Shown: piece by piece, positions 1 through 8,967 of the stretch
How the letters are laid out: every line of letters begins with the position of its first letter
How positions within the stretch are numbered: the first letter of the stretch is position 1
Notes under the pieces: generated by a model
The model's database searches: none
The model's input: the letters and a program-made list of their open reading frames with translations, nothing else
Told to the model about the DNA's origin: nothing
Assembly: GCA_964007875.1 (NCBI GenBank)
Contig: CAXGAH010000006.1
Location: 48,797 to 112,796, forward strand
Source: UBA1275 sp002323515
GTDB taxonomy: Bacteria; Bacteroidota; Rhodothermia; Balneolales; Balneolaceae
Reading direction: 5' to 3'
DNA length: 64,000 nt
Made by a program: the position numbers and the translations under genes

Positions 1-1
1 A

Positions 2-1498
2 CAATTTAATGATTTGAGTCTTTTCATAGATACGGATAATAATAGTAATACAGGCATGGCGCTTGAGGGTATTGGCTATGAATTACAATTTAGTTTTGGC
101 GATCGAGAAGGTGTTGCTTATTTAGATGGAGCGACTTCGATTAGTTCCTATGATGTAGGCTTAGTTTCTGCTCCTACAGTGACATCTGATTTCTTTGAAA
201 TAAAAATGGACAAGAACTCAGAGATCAAAGGAGAAAAGATATTTAACTCTGATACACTTGCATTTTTTTTTCGAACTCAGGCGTCTGGTGGTGATTTAGC
301 ACCTAATAACCCTTCGAATTTTTTTTACACTTTAAAGAATAGTAAATCAACCTTTAATTCATCTATACAATTAGATAGAGAGACTGGTTTCGATTTACGA
401 TTTTTGTCCTATAATGTATACCGAGATTACTTATTTAATCTTGAGGCTAAAGATAGTTTTAGGCGCATATTTCAATTTATCGAACCAGATATAATTGGAC
501 TTCAAGAGGTATATGATAATTCTGGTGCAGATGCGGCATTCCTTATAAAAGAATTCTTAGGGGGTCAATGGTATAGCGGTGATGTGGGAAATGATAATTT
601 ATTAGTAAGTCGCTATCCTATTCTTAAGCAAAAAGCGATAAAAGGTAATGCCGCTTATTTAGTCAAAATCGATAATATATCTTTCCAAAATGTATTGGTG
701 ATTGTCGCGCATCCACCTTGTTGTTCAAACGATGAAGGTCGTCAAGATGAGATAGACGCATTTATGGCATTTTTGAGAGAATCTAAAGATGGTAAAGAAT
801 TTAATGTAGCTGAAGATACTCCCATTGTTATAGTTGGTGATATGAACCTTGTAGGTCAAAATCAGCAGGTCAAGACAATGCTTACAGGAGACATCATAAA
901 TGAAATTGAATATGGCCAAGATTTTTCACCTGACTGGGATGGAACAGCATTAGAAGATGTAAAACCCTTTAATCCTGGAATGCCTACAACATTTACTTGG
1001 TATAATGAAAATTCTTCTTTTGGAGCAGGAAGATTAGATTATATAGTGTATTCGGGTTCAGTTTTAGAGTTAGGAACTAGTTTTTCCATGCATAGTAAAA
1101 CATTACCCCAAGAATTTCTTGATACTACTTTTTTACAAAGAAATGATACCTATGAAGCATCAGACCATCTACCTGTAGTTGCAGATTTCAGGCTCAAAAA
1201 TGCAACAAATATTGAAATAGATAGCGAAAAATCACAATCATTTAGATTGCACCAGAACTATCCAAATCCATTTAACCCATCAACAAAAATCTCGTATACA
1301 GTTGATAAACCTTCACATATTGAACTTGTAGTAACAAACAGTATTGGACAATCTGTATCAACATTAGTGAATAGTATACAGCAATCTGGAAACTATACTG
1401 TCAATTTTGATGCTTCGGGATTATCAAGTGGAATTTACACGTATTGGTTAAGAGTAGATGGGCTCCAAATAAGTAAGACAATGACGCTGGTAAGGTAG
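2..1498 (+). CDS. Secreted endonuclease/exonuclease/phosphatase-family protein with T9SS sorting domain (5' truncated by window edge)
   Basis: The reading frame is open to the first bases of the window, so the TTG at position 14 is unlikely to be the start and the N-terminus lies outside. The first part (FNDLSLFIDTDNN) resembles the end of a secreted beta-rich domain. The central part carries the EEP nuclease/phosphatase signatures: IIGLQEVYD (catalytic QE), GDMNLVG (GDxN) and SDHLPVVADF (SDHxP). The last ~85 residues, from NYPNPFNPSTKISY to the end, are a type A T9SS sorting domain, so the protein should be exported and anchored or released at the surface. Likely activities are extracellular DNase or phosphodiesterase; substrate cannot be told from sequence. 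It appears monocistronic, with no close partner downstream. Confidence 0.85.
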   Translation, partial: QFNDLSLFIDTDNNSNTGMALEGIGYELQFSFGDREGVAYLDGATSISSYDVGLVSAPTVTSDFFEIKMDKNSEIKGEKIFNSDTLAFFFRTQASGGDLAPNNPSNFFYTLKNSKSTFNSSIQLDRETGFDLRFLSYNVYRDYLFNLEAKDSFRRIFQFIEPDIIGLQEVYDNSGADAAFLIKEFLGGQWYSGDVGNDNLLVSRYPILKQKAIKGNAAYLVKIDNISFQNVLVIVAHPPCCSNDEGRQDEIDAFMAFLRESKDGKEFNVAEDTPIVIVGDMNLVGQNQQVKTMLTGDIINEIEYGQDFSPDWDGTALEDVKPFNPGMPTTFTWYNENSSFGAGRLDYIVYSGSVLELGTSFSMHSKTLPQEFLDTTFLQRNDTYEASDHLPVVADFRLKNATNIEIDSEKSQSFRLHQNYPNPFNPSTKISYTVDKPSHIELVVTNSIGQSVSTLVNSIQQSGNYTVNFDASGLSSGIYTYWLRVDGLQISKTMTLVR

Positions 1499-1668
1499 GA
1501 TTAATAATTTCTCAACAAACTTGAGTTGTGTATAACAGACTTATCAGTATTGTTTAATGATACTACTGATTATTGATGGAACTAATAATTACTTCTAAAG
1601 TTTATATGATAGTCTTTGACTAACAAAATGATCTCTAGATACTTTAAAGTTCAATCATAGTTACTTAT

Positions 1669-2262
1669 ATGAATCTTATTATTATAGGCCATCCAGATAA
1701 AAGTTCTTTTTGTTATAATGGCATTCTAAAAACAATGACAAAACGTTTCGAGTATTGGTCACAAGATTATAAAGTTATTGATTTGTACGAAGATAAGTTC
1801 TCACCATCGAGATGGTATAAAAATCAGAATGATGTGAAGAAGTATCAAGATTTAGTCAAGAAATCGAATCGTATTTACTTTATTTCACCAGTTTGGTGGT
1901 TTCGCTGCACTCCATTATTGGAAGGTTTTTTTGATCAGGTTTTTTCACCGGGTTTCGCTTATAAATTTAAGCCATTAACTCAGACCTATGGTATCCCTAT
2001 GCCTCTATTAGGAGATAAAAAAGTTCGCACTTATTTAACCCATGGCTCCCCGAGGTTACCTGTACTCACCTTGTATGTTAATTCTGTTAGACTACGCCTA
2101 GAGATGGGTGTTTATTCTTTTGTATTCGGGTGGTTTAAAACTAAAACTACACAATTTTGGAGTGTACCCTTTATCTCAAATAAAAAACGAGTAAAATATT
2201 TAGAGCGAGTTCGAAAACACATAGATATGGATGTTGAAAAGGACATGAGAAGAGTGAAATAG
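1669..2262 (+). CDS. NAD(P)H:quinone oxidoreductase-like flavoprotein (flavodoxin fold)
   Basis: A 197-residue protein starting at an ATG in the form MNLIIIGHPDKSSFC, typical of the MdaB/YwrO/KefF flavodoxin-like quinone reductase family, whose N-terminal strand and loop bind FMN or FAD phosphate. The segment FISPVWWFRCTPLLEGFFDQ followed by FSPGFAYKF is the family hallmark around the flavin isoalloxazine. The length matches the family (about 190-200). There is no signal peptide, so it should be a cytosolic NAD(P)H-dependent reductase of quinones or similar electrophiles. The C-terminal third is more basic and less typical. It stands alone between unrelated genes, so no pathway is implied. 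Confidence 0.8.
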   Translation: MNLIIIGHPDKSSFCYNGILKTMTKRFEYWSQDYKVIDLYEDKFSPSRWYKNQNDVKKYQDLVKKSNRIYFISPVWWFRCTPLLEGFFDQVFSPGFAYKFKPLTQTYGIPMPLLGDKKVRTYLTHGSPRLPVLTLYVNSVRLRLEMGVYSFVFGWFKTKTTQFWSVPFISNKKRVKYLERVRKHIDMDVEKDMRRVK

Positions 2263-2447
2263 GAAAGTGCTGTTTGTATTCCATAAGTTGACTTTATGTG
2301 ATATAAATGACTTGTATATTGTATTTAAAGTGCAAAAAGACTCATAGCAACTCGATTAATAGGCTTACCTATTATTAATTGGCCAATGTTTTACAATTGT
2401 TCTATACTAATACGATAAATAGGATCTTAACACAGTATAAATTAATT

Positions 2448-2840
2448 ATGCGTTTAAACTTTACTTCTATTTTATTTGCTCTCAGCTTAATTCTAGGTAT
2501 GCAGCCGCTAACAGCTCAGGTGGTAGATCCTGCCTTGGCAGATATATCTGCAGAACGGATGGACCGTTACACCAATTATTTACAGCAAGAAATTGACGCT
2601 GGAAAAGCGCCTAGTTATGGTTATGGTTTTGGTTTAGGGTTTGACATTATTACTAATTTAGCAGACACCAAAGCTTTAGGGTCGGTTGGGCGGCTTTCTT
2701 GGATCGGTGCTTTCCAGACCTTCTTTTTTATTGATCCCGCAGAAAATTTAGCAGCGGTACTTATGACACAAATCGACCCGTATGATGGTTTTTATGGCCG
2801 TAAAATGTCTCAATTTGTATATCAATCGATTGTTGATTAA
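2448..2840 (+). pseudogene. Serine beta-lactamase-family (class C/EstB-like) gene with a large internal in-frame deletion
   Basis: From the ATG at 2448 the product is 130 residues: a signal peptide (MRLNFTSILFALSLILG...LTAQ), then AERMDRYTNYLQQEIDAGK, which matches the N-terminus of class C beta-lactamase/esterase-family proteins. This runs directly into APSYGYGFGLGFDI ... GSVGRLSWIGAFQTFFFIDPAENLAAVLMTQ, which matches the extreme C-terminal part of the same family. The roughly 250 residues in between, including the catalytic SxxK and YxN motifs, are absent, while the frame stays open. Upstream TTG extension to 2379 is unlikely. Interpretation: an intact gene lost its core in one deletion and is now inactive as an enzyme. 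A secreted remnant could still be made. Confidence 0.75.
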
Positions 2841-2883
2841 TACGAAAATATTACGGTGATATTCGAAAATAATAAACTAGGGA

Positions 2884-4833
2884 ATGAAATTTCTGATACT
2901 TAGCATATTACTTATTTCTACTCAGCTTAATGCCCAAGTCAGCAGTACAAAAGAACTCCCATTTACTAAAGGAGTCAACCTAACAAACTGGTTTCAAGCT
3001 GGCTCTTCAGGAAGCATAGATTTTTCAAAATACACTTATGAAGATTTTGTTGATATAAAATCGTTAGGTGTAGATGTTATTCGGGTACCCATAAACCTGC
3101 ATTCGATGACCCAAAGTGCTCCTAATTATTCCTTGGATCCACTCTTTTTGTTTTTCTTGGATAAGGTAGTCGATTGGGCGGAAGAACTGGATATGCATCT
3201 TATATTGGACAATCATACTTTTGATCCTAGTGATGCAACAGACCCACAAATTGGTGATGTTCTAAATCCTGTTTGGTTGCAAATGGCCCAACATTTTGAA
3301 GGCAGATCCGATAAAATACTCTATGAAATTTTAAACGAGCCTCACGGAATTTCTCATAATCTTTGGAATTCCATACAGGGTGATGTCATACAAACCATTC
3401 GTTCTGTCGACACAACCCATACCATTATTGTAGGTGGTGCAGATTACAATAGTTATAATAGTTTATCTAAGATGCCCGCCTATGAAGATGATAATCTTAT
3501 TTATACTTTTCATTTCTACGATCCTTTTGTACTTACGCATCAAGGAGCAAGTTGGACGACCCCTTCGATGACCGATTTAGGTGGCATACCTTTTCCTTAT
3601 GAGGCGAGTGCTATGCCTAGGTTCCCAACCTCCTTACAAGGGACGTGGGTTCAGGGAGCATTTAATAACTACAGTAATGAGGGAAATGCCAACTTCATAA
3701 AGCAGAAAATCGATATTGCGGTTGCATTTTCGAAGCAAAGAGGAGTACCTGTTTTCTGCGGAGAATTTGGAGTGTACATACCAAATAGTGATAATGAAAG
3801 CCGGGTAAATTGGTATAAGGTTGTGGTAGATTATTTAAATGAATCGGGCATTGCATGGACTATGTGGGACTATCATGGTGGCTTTGGAGTTTTTGAAGAA
3901 GGTGCAGAGGGCTTATTTGATCACGATCTAAATGTACCCTTACTAGAGTCACTGGGTCTTAACGTTCCCCCACAGACCGAATACATAATTAGCCCCGATA
4001 GCAGTGGCTTTGAGTTTTATACGGACTACATAGGGCAAGGAGTTCAAGGTTCACACTCTATAAATAATGGCTCGCTAGAGTTCTATCATTCGGAGACGAA
4101 ATGGGAAGGCGAGTTTAGTATATACTGGGCTGGATCTACTCAATATGAATCCATTGGGTTTAACTTAGTCCCAAATAAAGATATGAGCCAACTGGTCAAT
4201 GCATACGATCTATTGTTCTATGTAAAGGGGACGGAACCGACGTCTTTTGATCTTAGATTTATTGACACAAAAAGGACAGATATCGAAGACAGACCTTGGA
4301 GAATGAACTTGAGGATTTATCCCAATGATTTATTATGGAACGGTGAATGGGAAGAGGTACGCATTCCATTGAGTAGTTTCACAGAAATGGGTAGTTGGGA
4401 CGACAATCAATGGTTTAATCCTCAGAACGATTTTGATTGGACTGCTGTAGATGTATTCCAAATAGTTTCTGAAACCGGAGCAATGGGTAGCGCTGAGTTG
4501 TGGTTCGATTTTATTCGTATAGTCGAAAAAGGTAAGTATGAGGTAAGTACGCAACCCGTTAGCGACTTAGTGGATTACCAATTACATCAAAATTATCCGA
4601 ATCCTTTTAATCCGATTACTCAGATACAATATACTCTACCAGTTCGGGCTCAAGTAACCCTTGAAGTTTTTAACAGTCTAGGTCAAAAGGTTATGGAGCT
4701 TGTGAATAGTAAACAGTCTGCTGGATATCACACAGAAATTTTTGATGCTACTAGGTTATCAAGTGGCATATATTTTTATAAACTTACGACACCATCTTTT
4801 ACTGAAACTAAGATAATGCTTTTGATAAAATAG
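2884..4833 (+). CDS. GH5-family endoglucanase/mannanase with C-terminal binding domain and T9SS sorting domain
   Basis: A 649-residue secreted protein with signal peptide MKFLILSILLISTQLNAQ. Residues ~20-355 form a clan GH-A TIM barrel of family GH5: GVNLTNWF at the N-terminus, the acid/base Glu152 in ILNEPHG and the nucleophile Glu294 in CGEFGVY, followed by WTMWDYHGGFG. Residues ~365-545 look like a CBM11-type beta-sandwich (DLLFYVKGTEP ... AELWFDFIRIV). The last ~80 residues are a T9SS type A sorting domain (NYPNPFNPITQIQY ... KIMLLIK). The enzyme should cut beta-1,4-glucan or mannan outside the cell. It starts 43 bp after the broken beta-lactamase gene and reads as a single transcription unit. 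Exact substrate is not determined. Confidence 0.9.
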   Translation: MKFLILSILLISTQLNAQVSSTKELPFTKGVNLTNWFQAGSSGSIDFSKYTYEDFVDIKSLGVDVIRVPINLHSMTQSAPNYSLDPLFLFFLDKVVDWAEELDMHLILDNHTFDPSDATDPQIGDVLNPVWLQMAQHFEGRSDKILYEILNEPHGISHNLWNSIQGDVIQTIRSVDTTHTIIVGGADYNSYNSLSKMPAYEDDNLIYTFHFYDPFVLTHQGASWTTPSMTDLGGIPFPYEASAMPRFPTSLQGTWVQGAFNNYSNEGNANFIKQKIDIAVAFSKQRGVPVFCGEFGVYIPNSDNESRVNWYKVVVDYLNESGIAWTMWDYHGGFGVFEEGAEGLFDHDLNVPLLESLGLNVPPQTEYIISPDSSGFEFYTDYIGQGVQGSHSINNGSLEFYHSETKWEGEFSIYWAGSTQYESIGFNLVPNKDMSQLVNAYDLLFYVKGTEPTSFDLRFIDTKRTDIEDRPWRMNLRIYPNDLLWNGEWEEVRIPLSSFTEMGSWDDNQWFNPQNDFDWTAVDVFQIVSETGAMGSAELWFDFIRIVEKGKYEVSTQPVSDLVDYQLHQNYPNPFNPITQIQYTLPVRAQVTLEVFNSLGQKVMELVNSKQSAGYHTEIFDATRLSSGIYFYKLTTPSFTETKIMLLIK

Positions 4834-4915
4834 ATGTATGAATTCAAAATTTAGATTTTGACTTATGTCTGACAACTTTAGGCCGATAATAAGGTATTAA
4901 TTAGAGGCATTTATA

Positions 4916-7132
4916 GTGAAAAAACTCATTTTTATATCAATTACAGCTATTTTGTTTGTCCAGTGTGGTACTGAGACTAATCAGTCGTTCACTGTTAATA
5001 CATTGATTGTACCAACTGAAGGAGGTACTATTACAATATTTCCAGAAAAAAAAGCTTTTCAAGCAGGTGATGAAATCTCAATAACTGCAGTTCCTGATAC
5101 AGGGTATATTTTTTATGATTGGACTAACGATTCTACTTTAAATATAAACCCCTTAAATATTAGGGTAACTGATGATATTAATTTAGTAGCTGAATTTCGA
5201 TTAAAGTCATATTCTTTGACAGTCACAGTAGAAGGCCAGGGGGAAGTTTTTGAACGGGTATTACCCAAAAAATCAACTGAATATGAACACAGTACAAATA
5301 TTGAATTAAGGCCTAATGCTAAGACAGGATGGGAGTTCAAAGAGTGGAAAGGGGATATAGTTAGTACAGATTCTGTATTAATTTTAGAAATAACGAAAGA
5401 AATCAATATAACTGCTGTATTTGAATTAAAATCTTACCCATTATCTGTTACGATAATTGGTGGTGGAGAAGTTACTGATTCAATTGTGGTCGAGAAGGCT
5501 AAAGACTTTGATCATGGTACAAAAGTATCATTATCTGCCAAGGCTAATGAAAATTGGATATTTTTGGAATGGTCAGGGGATATTTCAGATACCACATCAT
5601 CCATTGTAATTACAGTTAATGAGCCTGTAGAAGTTATAGCAACTTTTCAGCAATTCTGGTTAATGGAAAATGGTATAACCATTGACTGTGATAATGCTTC
5701 TATAGGGGACAAAGGTTTTATTAAAGGTTTACAGTATACAAAAAGATCAGCATCTCAGATTACTTCAGAAAATGCTTCTTTGTCATGCACTAGTGGAATT
5801 ACAGATATGTCGGAGTTTTTTCAAAATGAAGTTTCATTCAACGGTGATATTTCACACTGGGACGTTTCATCTGTCGCTTCCATGGAAAATATGTTTTTTG
5901 GTGCTATAGAATTCAATACTGACATAGGTGTTTGGGATGTATCTAATATGACAAATATGGCGGGTATTTTTGCGAATACTAAATTTAATATGGATTTGAG
6001 TGAATGGGTATTAACAAGTGTAATAAATATGTCAGGTGCTTTTGAAAATTCACAATTCAATCAAGATATTTCAAATTGGGATGTATCCAATGTTGTACTG
6101 ATGGAAAACATGTTCGGAAATTCAGATTTCAATAAAGATATTTCCAATTGGGATGTATCTAATGTAATTGATATGAGTAATATGTTCAAAGGGGCTGATT
6201 TTAATCAAAATATTAAAAGTTGGGATGTACAATCAGTTACTAATATGGAAAGTATGTTTGATTCCTCATTGTTCAATCAAGATTTAAGTACATGGCAAGT
6301 AATAAATGTCAAGAATATGGTCAGTATGTTTGCTAATTCTGTTTTTAACAAAACAATTAGTTCGTGGCGGGTATCAAATGTTACTAGTATGAAAGATATG
6401 TTTAAGAATTCAGAGTTTAATCAGTCAATTAGTACCTGGGATGTTTCAAATGTAATTGACATGGAAGGTATGTTTGAAAATTCATCATTCAATCAGCCAA
6501 TTAGTAACTGGAATATTAGCAATGTCACAAACATAAAAAACATGTTTAAATCCACTCTATTTAATCAAAATATAGGTGGTTGGAATACGAGTAATGTGAC
6601 ACAAATAACGGGTCTATTTGAAGATGCAATAGCATTTAATCAAGATATCAATAATTGGGATGTATCAAAGGTTACAGATTTGAGGCGGGTTTTTTCTGGT
6701 GCTACTAATTTTAATAAACCAATTGATACTTGGGATGTTTCTAAGGTGACAAGTATGTCATCAATGTTTAACGATGCAATTGCTTTTGACCAAGATCTAT
6801 CTTTTTGGGATGTTTCTAAAGTTGAAAAGATGGATAGTACATTTTTTAATGCCGCGATATTTAATCAAAATATAAGCAATTGGCAAGTTTCCGAGGTTCT
6901 TGACATGAAATTCATGTTCGGTGGTTCAAAATTGTTTAACCAAGATTTAGGAAATTGGAATGTAGGGTCAGTTCTTGATATGTCAGGAATGTTTAATGGT
7001 GCGAAATCTTTTGACCAAGAATTAATAGACTGGTGTGTACCAACAATAATTTTTGAACCTAATCTCTTTTCATTTGACTCAGCTTTGAAGACTGAAAATA
7101 AACCTTTGTGGGGAACTTGTCCAACTAATTGA
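4916..7132 (+). CDS. Surface lipoprotein with InlB-type beta repeats and 17 DUF285 (BspA-like) repeats
   Basis: The start is GTG at 4916, giving a lipoprotein signal MKKLIFISITAILFVQC with Cys as the lipobox residue. Residues ~25-245 contain three consecutive divergent InlB B-repeat-like units with the signature 'GYIFYDW', 'GWEFKEWKGD', 'NWIFLEWSGD'. Residues ~285-725 hold 17 copies of a ~25-residue repeat of the form FNQDISNWDVSNVxxMxxMF, which is the DUF285 family (BspA-like proteins, mycoplasma surface lipoproteins). Cys residues appear at both ends of the repeat array (CDNASIG and WCVPTI ... WGTCP). No enzyme motif is visible. A cell-surface adhesive or binding role is an inference from the families. 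Confidence 0.85.
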   Translation: MKKLIFISITAILFVQCGTETNQSFTVNTLIVPTEGGTITIFPEKKAFQAGDEISITAVPDTGYIFYDWTNDSTLNINPLNIRVTDDINLVAEFRLKSYSLTVTVEGQGEVFERVLPKKSTEYEHSTNIELRPNAKTGWEFKEWKGDIVSTDSVLILEITKEINITAVFELKSYPLSVTIIGGGEVTDSIVVEKAKDFDHGTKVSLSAKANENWIFLEWSGDISDTTSSIVITVNEPVEVIATFQQFWLMENGITIDCDNASIGDKGFIKGLQYTKRSASQITSENASLSCTSGITDMSEFFQNEVSFNGDISHWDVSSVASMENMFFGAIEFNTDIGVWDVSNMTNMAGIFANTKFNMDLSEWVLTSVINMSGAFENSQFNQDISNWDVSNVVLMENMFGNSDFNKDISNWDVSNVIDMSNMFKGADFNQNIKSWDVQSVTNMESMFDSSLFNQDLSTWQVINVKNMVSMFANSVFNKTISSWRVSNVTSMKDMFKNSEFNQSISTWDVSNVIDMEGMFENSSFNQPISNWNISNVTNIKNMFKSTLFNQNIGGWNTSNVTQITGLFEDAIAFNQDINNWDVSKVTDLRRVFSGATNFNKPIDTWDVSKVTSMSSMFNDAIAFDQDLSFWDVSKVEKMDSTFFNAAIFNQNISNWQVSEVLDMKFMFGGSKLFNQDLGNWNVGSVLDMSGMFNGAKSFDQELIDWCVPTIIFEPNLFSFDSALKTENKPLWGTCPTN

Positions 7133-7244
7133 GCTACAACTAATTATATTTGTAATAGAGATATTTTTTCATTTTATTTATTTTATACATAAGTGATATT
7201 TAAATATTGAGATAGTAACTAGGCTCATAAATTAGTTATAAGTC

Positions 7245-7484
7245 ATGTTTAAAATAAAATTAGTCAAAGTATATCTGATTGTATCTTTATTATTTGTTAC
7301 ATGCAGTGAAGAATCAGATTTAAATGGTAATTGTCTTTCAGAACCAGATTTGAATAAAGTATGTACTAAGCAGTATGTACCTGTTTGTGGTTGTGATGGA
7401 AATGAATATCCTAATGCTTGTCTAGCTAAAGCCAGAGGTGTAAATAGTTATTCACCTGGAGAATGTGGTTCTCAAGAAGATTAG
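7245..7484 (+). CDS. Kazal-type protease inhibitor lipoprotein
   Basis: A 79-residue protein with a lipoprotein signal ending LLFVTCSEES. The mature part contains one Kazal domain: the Cys pattern runs C-LSEPDLNKV-C-TKQYVPV-C-G-C-DGNEYPNA-C-LAKARGVNSYSPGE-C, with the diagnostic PVCGCDGNEYPNAC core. Family knowledge: Kazal domains are tight-binding serine protease inhibitors. A membrane-anchored copy would protect the envelope from the cell's own or foreign proteases. It follows the DUF285 lipoprotein by 112 bp on the same strand and may be co-transcribed, but no functional link is evident. Confidence 0.85.
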   Translation: MFKIKLVKVYLIVSLLFVTCSEESDLNGNCLSEPDLNKVCTKQYVPVCGCDGNEYPNACLAKARGVNSYSPGECGSQED

Positions 7485-7690
7485 ATTTCCAAAATTTTAC
7501 TACTTTATTTTCATTGATTAAGACGGATAAATTTAAGTATGAAGTAGGCGGTAATTAAACCTTGGATACTTTTTTAGCCACTCAATCTAGGTGACTGTTT
7601 TGCGATTATTATCAAATCATATCTATTTATTTCAATATAGTTTATTGTTAGTCATACATCATTCTAAATTAAAAATCACACCAATATATT

Positions 7691-8005
7691 ATGATAACAA
7701 GCACAACAGAAACAATTCCAGGTAAAGAAATAATTGAAATTCGTGGAATAGCTAGAGGTTCCACAGTAAGGGCTAGGAATGTGGGTCGTGATATTTTTGC
7801 AAGTATTAAAAACCTAGTAGGTGGTGAAATTGAAGAGTATACTAAACTTCAAGCAACATCTAGAGAACAGGCTTTATCAAGAATGATTGAAAATGCAAAT
7901 AATCTTGACGCTGATGCAATTGTAAATGTAAGATTTACGACATCGGTAATAGCTCAAGGAGCAGCCGAAGTTCTTGCATATGGTACGGCCGTAAAGATTA
8001 AATAA
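7691..8005 (+). CDS. YbjQ/UPF0145-family protein
   Basis: A 104-residue protein beginning MITSTTETIPGKEIIEIRGIARGSTVRARNVGRDI and continuing with EEYTKLQATSREQALSRMIENANNLDADAIVNVRF, which is the full YbjQ (DUF74) family pattern at its normal length. The family forms pentameric rings and is sometimes annotated as a heavy-metal-binding domain; its function is not established. There is no signal peptide. A 35-codon membrane-peptide ORF follows after 11 bp and is probably co-transcribed. Confidence 0.9.
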   Translation: MITSTTETIPGKEIIEIRGIARGSTVRARNVGRDIFASIKNLVGGEIEEYTKLQATSREQALSRMIENANNLDADAIVNVRFTTSVIAQGAAEVLAYGTAVKIK

Positions 8006-8016
8006 ATAGGTCTAAT

Positions 8017-8124
8017 ATGTGGCGAATGATAATTCTTGGTATTTTTATTGTTTTATTAGTTGTAGCAATAATTAATCGCGTGAATAAATCACAACAAGAG
8101 AATTTTGAAGAGCGGGATAATTGA
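8017..8124 (+). CDS. Small single-pass membrane protein (35 aa)
   Basis: An ATG at 8017 opens a 35-codon frame ending TGA at 8124. The product is MWRMIILGIFIVLLVVAII followed by a polar, charged tail (NRVNKSQQENFEERDN). It has one clean hydrophobic helix and a tail typical of real small membrane proteins rather than random translation. It starts 11 bp after the YbjQ gene on the same strand, which suggests translational coupling. Function is unknown; no homologous family is recognised by eye. Confidence 0.55.
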   Translation: MWRMIILGIFIVLLVVAIINRVNKSQQENFEERDN

Positions 8125-8221
8125 AATCAATCTAATTCTCATTTAATCAACTTAGTTGAATAAATATGAATCGTTAGTAATCAAACATATACTCACAAAT
8201 TATTTTATAGTAAGGATATAA

Positions 8222-8626
8222 CTATCGAATTTTGAGAGATAGATAATTTAGAATTTCTAATGTTTTTAGAGAGTCTTTGGTTGACACAAAAATATGGTCA
8301 TGATAGTACCCTGCAATCACATTACAACTGATTTCATTATTTGCCAGTTCAGTTGTAACTAATGAAGTTAGGCCAACTGCGTTAAGTGATGAATGTACTT
8401 CTAAAGTTATCCAGCTAGCAATAAAATTATATTTTAAACCCAATTCGTCTGCTCTGCTTCTTTCCAATACAAGGGTTAATCCTTCCTTTTCTTTGAAAGT
8501 ACATATTACCTCGCTGGTATTTAATAACTCAATGTTTTTAATGGAGGTAAAAACATATTCACCATCATTTAGTTTAGGAGATAAGCCTTTTATTAATTTA
8601 TTCAGATCACTTTCACCATCAATCAT
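8222..8626 (-). CDS. ACT-domain protein (ACT_3/ACT_7, DUF2241 type)
   Basis: 134 residues starting MIDGESDLNKLIKGLSPKLNDGEYVFTSI, then ASWITLEVHSSLNAVGLTSLVTTELANNEISCNVIAGYYHDHIFV. This is the standard layout of stand-alone two-ACT proteins formerly called DUF2241, whose second half is a clear ACT fold. Such proteins are thought to be small-molecule (often amino acid) sensors, but no ligand is assigned to this subgroup. It is on the minus strand, convergent with the YbjQ unit, and seems monocistronic. Confidence 0.85.
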   Translation of the reverse strand: MIDGESDLNKLIKGLSPKLNDGEYVFTSIKNIELLNTSEVICTFKEKEGLTLVLERSRADELGLKYNFIASWITLEVHSSLNAVGLTSLVTTELANNEISCNVIAGYYHDHIFVSTKDSLKTLEILNYLSLKIR

Positions 8627-8709
8627 AGATACTGAGATTATTTTTTCCCTAGCTAAAGATAATATATAGCATCATCTAAACCATAGATAGACATTATTAA
8701 ATAGTATAT

Positions 8710-8880
8710 CTAATTACTAGAGATTCTCTCTAATAATAGTCTAGCTTCTGATACATTTAAAGTGATAAGGTAATTGAATACGGCATTTAATTCTTTTTGA
8801 ATATCTATGTCATTAGAATACTCCTTTCTAGCCAAGTATAAATTATTGGTATATTGAATAATATTATTGGAGCCTTGCAA
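8710..8880 (-). CDS. Possible small hypothetical ORF or gene remnant (56 aa)
   Basis: Between the ACT gene and the agarase-like gene a minus-strand frame with a TTG start (8878-8880) gives 56 residues including QGSNNIIQYTNNLYLARKEY and LNAVFNYLITLNVSEARLLL. Composition is helical and protein-like, with no ATG and no recognisable family. It may be the C-terminal relic of a lost gene. The rest of the 8627-8967 interval shows nothing clear apart from AT-rich DNA that must contain the promoter of the downstream plus-strand gene. Confidence 0.25.
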   Translation of the reverse strand: MQGSNNIIQYTNNLYLARKEYSNDIDIQKELNAVFNYLITLNVSEARLLLERISSN

Positions 8881-8967
8881 ATTAGATTTTTAGTTTATTT
8901 TCATATTATAATTTTGCCCACTTTATGATCTAATCTTAGCAATATTAATCCTAAAAATGATTCTAAA

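Noticed and set aside
1500..1668. Terminator after the first gene
   Set aside because: CTCAA/TTGAG (5 bp) is the only hairpin and no T-run follows.
5800..7060. CRISPR-like regular repeats
   Set aside because: The periodicity is that of 25-residue protein repeats within an intact open frame; spacers are not unique DNA.
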